Assembly (NCBI GenBank): GCA_014240165.1
Contig: JAAZXM010000045.1
Span: forward strand, 1-33,838
From: Myxococcales bacterium
GTDB taxonomy: Bacteria; Myxococcota_A; UBA9160; UBA4427
Direction of reading: 5' to 3'
DNA length: 33,838 bases
Shown here: positions 1 to 14,369 of the stretch, one piece after another
Numbering within the stretch: the stretch's first letter is position 1
Layout of the letters: every line of letters starts with the position of its first letter
Position numbers and translations under genes: made by a program
Notes under the pieces: generated by a model
The model's input: only the letters and a program-made list of their open reading frames with translations
Databases searched by the model: none
Told to the model about the DNA's origin: nothing

Positions 1-205
1 GGGCCAGCTGGGGGTGGACGGCGGTGCCGGCCACGGCCGCCATGCCGGTGAGCTTGTTGAGTTGGTACATCTGTTGGCGCTCGGGGCGTGCGCCGCGCTC
101 CCAGCCGCGCCAGCCGCCGTAATAGCGGTAGTAATGGGCGCGCTGGCACTCGCGGAAGCCCGCGGCGCGGGAGGCCGACCAGGCGAATTCGTGGATGAGC
201 GCCAT
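1..205 (-). CDS. PD-(D/E)XK nuclease family protein, N-terminal fragment
   Basis: This partial gene begins at the ATG complementary to 203-205 and runs off the left edge, so only 68 residues are visible. They read as the N-terminus of a RecB/Cas4-like PD-(D/E)XK nuclease: an F-A-W-S-x-S-R opening, then F-R-E-C-Q-R-A-H-Y-Y-R-Y-Y-G-G-W, a W-E-R-G-A segment, an M-Y-Q-L-N-K-L helix and A-G-T-A-V-H. In such proteins the Ser-x-Ser, the Cys and the YYxYYGxWxGWE stretch precede the H-x-L of the nuclease core. The catalytic D/E-x-K residues would lie outside the window. A GAGGT at 216-220 could be the ribosome binding site. The gene is divergent from the barrel gene at 555. The family call comes from the N-terminal motif alone; the biological role (repair, restriction or other) is unknown. 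Confidence 0.72.
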   Translation of the reverse strand, partial: MALIHEFAWSASRAAGFRECQRAHYYRYYGGWRGWERGARPERQQMYQLNKLTGMAAVAGTAVHPQLA

Positions 206-554
206 GCGGGGGGGGACCTCGGGAGCTGGGCGGCCCAAAGACCCGCTGAATGAAGGGCAGGGCGCCCCCGGGCGAGCCGTACAGCCGTCTCAGGCTACCA
301 CCCGCGGCCCGGGGCGGCTAGGCGAGAGCGGGGGCTTTGGCGGGGGGCGTATTTTTCGAATCGGATCAGAAAAATCGACGTATTTAAGGCGGCCCGGGGA
401 CCCGTTCTTCGTTTACTCTTCGCGAAACGGCCGGCCAACTGGGCCGCAGGCAGGGGCTTGTCGCCGCCGAAAAAGGCGAGGCGAGGCCTGGGACTCGAGT
501 GCCGAGCGTCAGGTGACGCAAACCCAGAAGGCCGACGATAAAAAGGAGCCCACC
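206..554. other. Divergent intergenic region, 349 bp
   Basis: This stretch separates the divergent nuclease and barrel genes and must hold promoters in both directions. A short A/T-rich stretch at about 351-387 is the only likely core-promoter zone, but I could not find a convincing -35/-10 pair. A small hairpin can form from TCGCC (461-465) and GGCGA (475-479). No RNA gene or small ORF stands out. An open frame crosses 195-554 in phase with the barrel gene, but its sequence is not protein-like. Confidence 0.4.
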
Positions 555-1133
555 TTGCGCGCTTTCATGAGTTCGGTCTTTCTCGTTGCGTTGATGTCTT
601 TCTCTCCCTCGACGGCCCTTGCGGACTGTATCGCCACTGCGAGCATCGGCGCTGCGATTCCTTCGCTCGAACAATTCGACACCACCATCGATGGCGACTC
701 GGGCTATTCGATCGGCGGCTCCCTGGGCATGCGCTTTGGCGACATGATCCAGTGTGACACAGCCGAACTTTCCTACCAGAGCGCCGACCAGAACGACATC
801 TTCCTCGGTCAATACACCTCGAGCGCACTCACGATTGGCACGGGGATTCGTCTGGGGATGTTCGGCGACGGCTCGAAATTTCATCCCTACGTGAGCTTCG
901 GGCTCGGCGGCAGCCGGGATAATTTCGAATCCGGTGGGCTGGACGTCATCACCGAATGGGGCTTTGAGTGGAATGCCGGGGGCGGGATTCTCTTCGATGT
1001 CACCGACTCGGTCTCGGTGGGCGCGCGCTATCGCTACCGCAGCAACTCTTTCGATGAAGCCTTCGGGGTGCCGATTTCCGAGGTGACCATCGGAGTTCAC
1101 AATATCAGCTTCGAGATTGCTTTCGGCGGGTGA
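555..1133 (+). CDS. Small outer-membrane beta-barrel protein (porin/OmpA-barrel-like), paralogue of 13794-14366
   Basis: The predicted protein has 192 aa. I chose the TTG at 555 because AAGGAG (543-548) sits 6 nt upstream; the in-frame ATG at 567 lies too far from it. Residues 1-23 form a Sec signal peptide ending A-L-A before D24-C25. The rest alternates polar and hydrophobic residues with many Gly and aromatics, as in 8-stranded barrels of the OmpA/OmpW type. Recognisable strands are HPYVSFGLGGSR, EWGFEWNAGGGI and SVGARYRYRSN, and the last strand ends F-E-I-A-F-G-G. The same strand signatures recur in the second barrel gene, so the two are paralogues bracketing the oxidase modules. No catalytic residues are visible. 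A structural or small-solute role in the outer membrane is inferred; the specific ligand is unknown. Confidence 0.75.
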   Translation: MRAFMSSVFLVALMSFSPSTALADCIATASIGAAIPSLEQFDTTIDGDSGYSIGGSLGMRFGDMIQCDTAELSYQSADQNDIFLGQYTSSALTIGTGIRLGMFGDGSKFHPYVSFGLGGSRDNFESGGLDVITEWGFEWNAGGGILFDVTDSVSVGARYRYRSNSFDEAFGVPISEVTIGVHNISFEIAFGG

Positions 1134-1139
1134 AACTCG

Positions 1140-1176
1140 GGCGGCGGGGAAGGGGAGGTTCGCCTTCCTCGCCGCC
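1140..1176. terminator. Hairpin between convergent genes
   Basis: GGCGGCGGGGAAGG (1140-1153) pairs with CCTTCCTCGCCGCC (1163-1176) over 14 bp with one G-U pair and a 9-nt loop. It lies just after the barrel stop codon and downstream of the convergent carbonic anhydrase gene, where a shared terminator is expected. It lacks a good U-tract on either strand, so intrinsic termination is uncertain. Confidence 0.4.
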
Positions 1177-1245
1177 TGTTCCTGGCGGGTTCGCCCTTTG
1201 CGTCTCGCGCCAAGCTGCGTCTTCGCCCGCTGCTCAGCCCTCTCC

Positions 1246-2001
1246 TCACCCCCCGCTCAACTCGAAGCGTCCCGTATCCAAGTGATAGACGCCGCTCGCA
1301 ATCCCCACCGTGCCGGCCTTCACCGCGTCGTTGACCACCACCGACATGGCGCTGAGTCGGCCGGCGGCGTCGCGCGCGTTTTGTTTGATGCAGCGGGCGA
1401 GAGTGCCGCCGCCGCCCTTCTGGGCTTTGAGCACCGAGGGGAGGATCTCGCTCAAGAGGCCGGGCAGGTTGCCCGGCAGGGCGTCGATCCCGTCGCGGTG
1501 TTGCAGCGCGGCGTCGACGGCGCCGCAGCTGCTGTGGCCCATCACCAGGATAAGTTCGGTCTCGAGGTTCAGCACGGCGTACTCGATACTCGCCATGATT
1601 TCGGCGGTGGGGATATTGCCCGCCACGCCGCATACGAAGAGCTCGCCCAGGCTCTGATCAAAAACCAGCTCGGGCGCCACCCGTGAATCCGCGCAGCGGA
1701 TCACGGCGGTCTTGGGCTTCTGGCCCTGGGTAAGGCCCTTGCGCGCGGCCTCCAGATCGTGGGCCTTGCGCTTGCCGCTCACGTAGCGGGCGTTGCCCTC
1801 GAGCAGACTGTCAAGAACGGCCTTCTGGCTTGGACCCAGAGGCGGAGGTGCACTGCCGCTCCCGGCGTGCGCGGCGCGCGGCGCAAAGCCGCCACCCATG
1901 CCCGCTGCCCCCAGCACCAGGCCCGTGCCCACCGCACCGCGAAGAACCGTGCGCCGGGTCGGGCCCGGGATCACGTCGCCTTTCCTGCTCTTGATTTCCA
2001 T
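1246..2001 (-). CDS. Beta-class carbonic anhydrase with a Tat signal peptide
   Basis: The 251-aa product is a zinc enzyme predicted to interconvert CO2 and bicarbonate. The start is the ATG at 2001, with GGGAGGAAG a few bases upstream; an in-frame start at 2061 lacks such a site. Residues 15-21 (T-R-R-T-V-L-R) are a twin-arginine motif, followed by a Gly/Ala-rich hydrophobic stretch and a probable A-H-A cleavage site at residue 46. The zinc and catalytic residues of the beta class are present: C103-x-D105-x-R107 in CADSR, then H156 and C159 in HSSCG. The C-terminal helices and strand match the usual domain length. The enzyme therefore probably folds in the cytoplasm and acts in the periplasm or on the outer membrane face. 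It is convergent with the barrel gene at 555 and has its own upstream region. Confidence 0.92.
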   Translation of the reverse strand: MEIKSRKGDVIPGPTRRTVLRGAVGTGLVLGAAGMGGGFAPRAAHAGSGSAPPPLGPSQKAVLDSLLEGNARYVSGKRKAHDLEAARKGLTQGQKPKTAVIRCADSRVAPELVFDQSLGELFVCGVAGNIPTAEIMASIEYAVLNLETELILVMGHSSCGAVDAALQHRDGIDALPGNLPGLLSEILPSVLKAQKGGGGTLARCIKQNARDAAGRLSAMSVVVNDAVKAGTVGIASGVYHLDTGRFELSGG

Positions 2002-2288
2002 CGCTTCCTCCCTTCCTTCCTGGGGTCTGCCCCGGCCGGCGCTTTGAATCGCTCTCACCACCGGGCAAGCGGGTTCGATGCGAATCGCGACCGCGAACTT
2101 TCGACTCCCGTTTCACTGACAACCGAGCCCTGAGCCGAGCCCCGACTGCAGGCCCCGACGGTGCGAATAATACGAAAAGGCGGGCCTTTCTCCCTCCCCC
2201 CAGCCGCGGCCGAAGCCCCGCACTTCCCTGGCGCCCCGAATCGCTTCGCCCCCCTCTTTCCTTCTATCTATAGGTCTCCTGGGTCCCT

Positions 2289-2369
2289 CTCCTTCTATTT
2301 GTCCTTCTTCTATTTGTCCTCCTTCTTGTCCTCCTTTCTATTCCTTCTTGTCCTCCTTCTATATAGAAG
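2289..2369. repeat. Homopyrimidine direct-repeat block ending in a 14-bp palindrome
   Basis: Five imperfect units built on TCCTTCT(A)TTTG or TCCTCCTTCTTG follow one another from 2290 to about 2360, giving a strand almost free of purines. The block ends in the perfect palindrome CTTCTATATAGAAG (2356-2369). Such asymmetric tracts can form triplex DNA and often vary in copy number. Confidence 0.7.
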
Positions 2370-2460
2370 AGCAACTCCGACGGACTGGGCACCTCGATCC
2401 GCCCCCGGGCCAGCTCGAGCGCCTCGCGCTCCAACCAACCCGAGGCCCGCCCGGGCGCGA

Positions 2461-2604
2461 AAGCGGGCGCGAAAGCGGGTGTGGAAGCGGGTATGGAAGC
2501 GGGCGCGGAAGCGGGCGCGGAAGCGGGCGCGGAAGCGGGTGTGGAAGCGGGTGTGAAAGCGGTCGTGAAAGCGGGCGTGAAAGCAGGTGCGAAAGTGGGT
2601 GCCG
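2461..2604. repeat. 12-bp tandem repeat array, 12 copies
   Basis: Twelve consecutive 12-bp units share the frame AAGCGGGYRYGR (for example AAGCGGGCGCGG and AAGCGGGTGTGG), with a degenerate partial copy just before 2461. The central units are the most uniform; the right-hand units drift (AAGCGGTCGTGA, AAGCAGGTGCGA). This is the pattern of a minisatellite that grows by slippage or unequal exchange. Confidence 0.9.
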
Positions 2605-2910
2605 AAATTTCGAGGCGCCCTTGCTCGGCGTTCGCATCGCCAACCGAAGCGCAAGCAATCGGCAGCCCGAATGACAACGCACGTGCATGCAGCAGGAACC
2701 CCACTTGCACATGCTAAGTTGAAAAAACGATGGGGTAAACGCGAATCATTGAGTCGGGCTTCACTCGTAGGCAGCGCCCAAAAATAATTAGCAACACCAC
2801 GAATAGAGAACCGGCAAAGCCGGGCGTTGATGACTGAACCTTCGGCAGTTTTTTGACAGATTACTGCCTGCATTCGAATTGCTTAAAAGGCCATGTCTTC
2901 TTGCTTAAGT

Positions 2911-2939
2911 TTGACTTGATCGGAATCAGGTTTTATGAC
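2911..2939 (+). promoter_or_regulatory. Candidate sigma-70 promoter for the first oxidase module
   Basis: TTGACT (2911-2916) and TATGAC (2934-2939) are separated by 17 bp and lie in the only A/T-rich part of the intergenic region. Transcription from here would give a leader of roughly 170 nt before the start at 3116, containing the 13-bp tandem duplication. Confidence 0.3.
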
Positions 2940-3030
2940 TGAATGATTTGTCGAACATTTTTCGAAAAGTGCGCGCCGAGTCAGGCATTGCTTCGGCGAG
3001 CACACCACCCCCCCTCGCCCTTCTTCTGAC

Positions 3031-3056
3031 AATCCTCCTCTTCAATCCTCCTCTTC
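3031..3056. repeat. Perfect 13-bp tandem duplication in the oxidase leader
   Basis: AATCCTCCTCTTC occurs twice head to tail (3031-3043 and 3044-3056), ending 59 bp before the start of the first multicopper oxidase. It lies inside a second pyrimidine-rich tract. It could be a recent slippage event or a repeated binding site. Confidence 0.75.
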
Positions 3057-3115
3057 TATGGAGGCTCTATTAGCAGGCCCTGAAGATCTACTGCGATTGG
3101 GTCCATGAGGCGCAC

Positions 3116-6747
<3,632 letters not shown>

Positions 6748-6751
<4 letters not shown>

Positions 6752-7806
6752 GTGCGAGAATCAGTGCGGGTTCCGAGACCCCTGGGCGGGAAAGCGCCCT
6801 GAGCCAGCCTGCTGATCGCGCGAGCAGACGCCGAATGCTTGGCTCTCTCCGCGTTTTCGGCCGTGCGCTGTTGCTCACGAGCCTATGCCTGATCGCGCCC
6901 ATGGCCCTGGCTGGCATGGGGGCCTCGTACCTTCCCAATATTCCTCTCATCACCCACGAAGGGGAGAAGGTTCGCTTCTACGATGATCTTGTGGCCGACA
7001 AGGTGGTGGCCATCAACTTCATCTTTACCGACTGCCCGGATACGTGCCCGGCCGAGACCGCGAAGCTCCTGCGCGTGCGCGAGGCCCTGGGCGACCGGGT
7101 GGGCGACGATATCTTCATGTATTCCATCAGTATCGACCCGGAGCGGGATACGCCCGAAGTTCTGGCGAACTACCGCGAGAAATTCGGGATCGGTCCCGGG
7201 TGGACCTTCCTGACGGGCAACGAAGAGGAGATCATTCTTCTTCGCAAGCGCCTCGGCCTCTACATGGAAGAGATCCAGGGCGACGACGGTGACCATAACG
7301 TGACGTTCATTGTGGGAAATGATCGCACGGGAAAATGGATCAAGCGGTCGCCCTTCGACAACCCGATATCGCTAGCCAATCTCATTGGGTACGACCTCTT
7401 TGACGGCCAGATCCTGCGAAAGAACGCGAAGAGTTACCATCAGGTTCCGAAAGCTCCGGAGTACAGCCGAGGCGAATACCTGTTTCGAACGCGCTGCGAA
7501 TCGTGTCATACCCTGAACGGAGGCGACCAAAATCGCCTGGGGCCAGACCTGCTGGGCGTCACCGAAAGGCGCGATCGAAGCTGGCTCTCCCGCTGGATTC
7601 AAGAGCCCGACATAATGCTCGAGGAAGGTGATCCCATCGCCACAGAGCTCTATATCCAGTACAAGAAACTCGCCATGCCCAACCTGCGAATCAGCGAAGC
7701 AGATGCCGAGGCGCTGATCGAACACATGGCCAGCCAGACCGATGCCCGGCGGAAACGCCTGGCAGAGGCCTCCAGGAGGCGCCTCGAGGCGCCCGCCCCT
7801 AATTGA
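6748..7806 (+). CDS. SCO1/SenC domain fused to cytochrome c, copy A
   Basis: The 352-aa product has an N-terminal signal or anchor (hydrophobic about 37-56, after S-R-R-R), a SCO thioredoxin-fold domain (about 58-225) and a class I cytochrome c domain (about 240-335). The SCO copper ligands are C96-P-D-T-C100 and H183 in D-H-N-V-T-F. The haem motif is C250-E-S-C253-H254, and M310 in L-A-M-P-N-L is the likely axial ligand. SCO proteins carry copper or act as thiol reductases in cuproenzyme assembly; the haem domain suggests electron transfer. The gene overlaps the upstream oxidase stop by 4 nt (ATGA), so this protein very probably matures or reduces that oxidase. The pairing recurs at 8679-13434. 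The natural partner could also be a respiratory oxidase elsewhere. Confidence 0.88.
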
Positions 7807-7814
7807 GGCCCCCA

Positions 7815-7836
7815 GCCCGCTCGAACTGAAGCGGGC
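7815..7836 (+). terminator. Weak hairpin after oxidase module A
   Basis: GCCCGCT (7815-7821) pairs with AGCGGGC (7830-7836) across an 8-nt loop, 9 nt after the SCO stop codon. A short CTTTCCT follows some distance later. The lack of a real U-tract makes this a tentative call. Confidence 0.3.
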
Positions 7837-8678
7837 GCAGGCGCGCTTTCCTGTTCGCGCGTGAACGCCGCGAAGCCGCCCCCCCCCTCCCCCGGCTCGC
7901 CTTCGATCGCGCTCCGCGATGGCCACTTGTTCGCGCTCGCGGCCCCCCGCGCGCTTCCTCATCTGGGGTCTGGCAAAGGGGATTGCCCCGTGGGCAAGGG
8001 ACCTTCTTGCTGGCCTGCCTACATCCGAGGCCAGGCTTCGAAAGTCCTTCGATCCTTTCATGCTGCGGCCCAGTCAAGCCATGAGCAGAAAGCTCGCAGC
8101 AGGTGCGCATCTCATTCGCAATGAGTCGCGTTCAAAGAGAGTTGCGAGAGAAAGAAACGGGCAGCTCCGTTTGCAAAGTCCTTTGGCTGCGATGGGTAGG
8201 CGCGGATTAAGAATTTTTAAAGCGATTCTTTCGTAAGAATCAGGAATTTTCTATTCGGATTCGAAAAAAAACGTTCGACGTGTAACTACCCGTATAGAGC
8301 ATTGATATAGGGACGATTTTGTTAATGAACCGTAGTTTTTCAAATTTTCCCCAGCGGTCGGCAGCCGTGTCTCATATGCGCCCTACACCACCTAGAGATT
8401 CCCCTGGGCAAAATTGGGGGGGCAACCATTTAGGTCGCATGGCGATTTTCCAATCGCTTTCAAAATTTCTTAATGGGCCATTCGTAGTATTGACCTTGTC
8501 GCAGGCCAGATGAGTTTCTGACGCAATTCGAAGAATTCGTCGCCTGCCTGGGGCAGAGAGACATCTCGACAAATCAGCAGAACCACTAGCTCCATTGAAA
8601 TCAGCCCCAGGAAAAACCTTGAGCAGAACAGCCTCCTACAACAGTACTGCACCTGAGAATAACGAAGAGGACATTGAA
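7837..8678. other. Intergenic region upstream of oxidase module B
   Basis: No gene is supported in these 842 bp. The first half is GC-rich. The stretch about 8205-8345 is strikingly A/T-rich for this genome and carries a small hairpin GATTCTT-TCGT-AAGAATC (8224-8241). The promoter of the second oxidase module is likely here, but no clear -35/-10 pair could be assigned. It shares no obvious sequence with the region upstream of module A. Confidence 0.45.
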
Positions 8679-12401
<3,723 letters not shown>

Positions 12402-12447
12402 GGATCAGACTGTACGGCTCGAAATCTATGGGGGGTGAGAAATCACC

Positions 12448-13434
12448 ATGAGCGCCAAACGAAACGGCAAGATCATCCGGCTTCTGGCCGGGTGCATCAT
12501 TGCCCTCGCCCTGGGAAGCAGGTCACCTGCTTCCCAGGGTATGGGGGCGGGATATTTCCCGAACATTCCACTCACTACACACGAAGGCGAAAAGGTCCTG
12601 TTCTACGACGATCTCGTTGCGGGCAAGACCGTTGCAATCAACTTCATCTTCACAAGCTGCCCGGACTCCTGTCCAGCTGAGACCGCGAAGTTGGTTCGCG
12701 TTCAGCAAGAGCTGGGCGATCGAGTGGGCCAGGACATCTTCATGTACTCCATCAGCATCGACCCGGAGTACGATACACCTGAAGTCCTGAAGGCCTACAG
12801 AGAGAAGTTTGGCATCAAGCCAGGCTGGACTTTCCTCACAGGCGATGAAGACGACATCATCCTGCTTCGCAAGAAGCTCGGCCTCTACCTGGAGGATATC
12901 CAGAACGAGGATAATGACCACAACCTGACGTTTATCGTAGGTAACGATAACACTGGAAAGTGGATCAAACGCTCGCCCTTTGATAACCCGAAGCTTTTGG
13001 CCAATCTGATCGGCTATGACCTCTTCGGCGGGCAGATTTTCCGCAAGAATGCCAAGAGCTATGCCAACGTGCCGGATGCTCCGAAACTTTCGAAAGGCGA
13101 GTATCTATTTCGAACGCGATGCGAGTCATGTCACACGATTGGCGGCGGTGAAACGGAACTCGGCCCAGATCTGGCTGGCGTTACCGATCGTCGCGAGCCC
13201 GCCTGGCTGACGCGCTGGCTCCGGGAACCCGACAAGATGTTGGAAGAAGGGGATCCGACGGCTCTTCAACTCTTCGAGCAGTACCGGCAAATCGCAATGC
13301 CCAATCTGCGCCTCGAAGAAGAGGAAATCGCGGCACTCATCGATCACATACAGCTTGAGAGCCGCCGACTTGTGAGCCGGCCACTGGCAGCAGCCACCTC
13401 CGACGGCGGAGACTTGAACACCGCCTCCCAATAG
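12448..13434 (+). CDS. SCO1/SenC domain fused to cytochrome c, copy B
   Basis: The 328-aa paralogue of the gene at 6748 starts 46 nt after the second oxidase. The GGGGTGAG upstream of the ATG is the likely ribosome binding site. It has a short signal peptide (hydrophobic about 9-22), the SCO motif C71-P-D-S-C75 with H158, a haem motif C225-E-S-C228-H229 and M284 as the likely sixth haem ligand. Unlike copy A, it lacks the extra N-terminal 30 residues and ends in a different low-complexity tail. The conserved order oxidase then SCO-cytochrome in both modules argues that the two proteins work together in the periplasm, with copper delivery or disulfide reduction and electron transfer as the probable tasks. 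A strong terminator follows at 13516. Confidence 0.88.
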   Translation: MSAKRNGKIIRLLAGCIIALALGSRSPASQGMGAGYFPNIPLTTHEGEKVLFYDDLVAGKTVAINFIFTSCPDSCPAETAKLVRVQQELGDRVGQDIFMYSISIDPEYDTPEVLKAYREKFGIKPGWTFLTGDEDDIILLRKKLGLYLEDIQNEDNDHNLTFIVGNDNTGKWIKRSPFDNPKLLANLIGYDLFGGQIFRKNAKSYANVPDAPKLSKGEYLFRTRCESCHTIGGGETELGPDLAGVTDRREPAWLTRWLREPDKMLEEGDPTALQLFEQYRQIAMPNLRLEEEEIAALIDHIQLESRRLVSRPLAAATSDGGDLNTASQ

Positions 13435-13515
13435 GCAAAAAAGATTGGCCTCGATCCCTTGGAGGCTTCACGGTCTGCGCGCAAACGCACGTCCGTGTTG
13501 TGGGGGGGGCCTTTC

Positions 13516-13556
13516 GCTCGCGGGCTGGTCTTTTGATCAGCCCGCGAGCCATTTTT
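13516..13556 (+). terminator. Intrinsic terminator of oxidase module B
   Basis: GCTCGCGGGCTG (13516-13527) pairs perfectly with CAGCCCGCGAGC (13538-13549). The inner GTC/GAT can extend the stem to 15 bp around a TTTT loop. CATTTTTG follows at once, giving a run of five U. It lies 81 nt after the SCO-cytochrome stop. A second hairpin (CACGG 13469-13473 with CCGTG 13493-13497) comes before it. Confidence 0.85.
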
Positions 13557-13793
13557 GCGGCCGACCCGAATTTCGCTGATCTCCCCCGTGGGTTTTTCGA
13601 GACGGGCCATGCAGCCGGGCTCGGACGGGAGAACGACGCGGATGCAAAACTTTCGCTTTTGGATTTCGATCTCCTACTCTTGCGCGCATCATGATCTGTG
13701 GCCGTCGCGCGCGGACGGGATCTGCGGTCGGAGAAAGTGACCCGCCTCAGAACATTGCCCCCAAGCGTGATGCCAGCACTCGGAGGAAATGTC
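13557..13793. other. Upstream region of the second barrel gene
   Basis: This gap between the terminator and the barrel gene has no supported ORF. It should contain the barrel promoter, but I see no convincing core elements. It does not visibly share sequence with the region upstream of the first barrel gene. Confidence 0.4.
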
Positions 13794-14366
13794 ATGCGGA
13801 AATTCCTGGCCACCAGCCTGCTCCTCGTCCTGCTTGCGTTTCCCTCTAATGTCCTCGCCTCGTTGGTGGGAACCGCTTTCGGGGGAGTGGCCTTGCCCTA
13901 TATCCAAGCCGACGATGTCGAGGCCGATAGCGACACGGGATATGACTTCGGCGTTTCTCTCGGCTGGCAATTGAACGACTGGGTTCGCTGGGATGCGTTT
14001 GAGTTTCACTACATCAGCGTCAACAATGCGAATGTTTTGGGCAATTTCACCACCGACAACCTTGCCCTGGGCTCGTCTGCCCGGGTGGGCATTTTCAAGC
14101 GCGACTGGCGCCTCCACCCCTATATCAGCGCGGGGGTCGGGGGAAGCCGGATCAGCCACGAACAAGGGCCCGTGATCCTCTACGAGTGGGCACTCGAATG
14201 GAATGTGGGCGGGGGGGTCGAATTTCAGCTGGACTACTTTACTGCCGTGGGCGTACGCTATCGCTACCGAAGCGCCGACCTCGATACGCTGGGAAGTGTT
14301 ATGGGCAGCAAGATCGAGCTGAACATGCACACCATTGGGGTGGAGTTCGCTTTCGGGGGCGAATGA
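13794..14366 (+). CDS. Small outer-membrane beta-barrel protein, paralogue of 555-1133
   Basis: The 190-aa product starts at ATG 13794, preceded by GGAGGA (13782-13787) with 6 nt spacing. Residues 1-21 are a Sec signal peptide (M-R-K-F-L, then a Leu/Val-rich core, ending V-L-A). The mature part alternates in the manner of a barrel and repeats the signatures of the first copy: HPYISAGVGGSR, EWALEWNVGGGV and GVRYRYRSADL, with a final strand V-E-F-A-F-G-G. It replaces the first copy's Cys residues near the N-terminus. The stop codon is only 3 bp from the stop of the convergent channel gene. Its position after the oxidase module terminator suggests an independent transcript. Function beyond an outer-membrane barrel is unknown. 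Confidence 0.78.
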   Translation: MRKFLATSLLLVLLAFPSNVLASLVGTAFGGVALPYIQADDVEADSDTGYDFGVSLGWQLNDWVRWDAFEFHYISVNNANVLGNFTTDNLALGSSARVGIFKRDWRLHPYISAGVGGSRISHEQGPVILYEWALEWNVGGGVEFQLDYFTAVGVRYRYRSADLDTLGSVMGSKIELNMHTIGVEFAFGGE

Positions 14367-14369
14367 AGC

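Larger units (their letters stand above)
2002..3115. other. Repeat-rich intergenic region, 1.1 kb
   Basis: No convincing gene lies here. The region holds a pyrimidine-rich direct-repeat block (2289-2369), a 12-bp tandem array (2461-2604), a perfect small hairpin CCGGC-AAA-GCCGG near 2811-2823, an A/T-rich segment (2860-2960) with a promoter-like pair, and a perfect 13-bp tandem duplication (3031-3056). Long open frames across the array exist in several phases only because the repeat unit is a multiple of three and lacks stops; they encode low-complexity peptides such as (A-E-A-G)n or (A-P-A-S)n. Confidence 0.6.

Noticed and set aside
195..554. N-terminal extension of the first barrel protein from 195
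   Set aside because: The added residues are not protein-like and would bury the signal peptide. The AAGGAG site favours 555.
2161..2873. Low-complexity open frames through the 12-bp array, one with a weakly signal-like N-terminus
   Set aside because: Several frames on both strands are equally open because the unit length is a multiple of three. None has a good start site or non-repetitive conserved domain.
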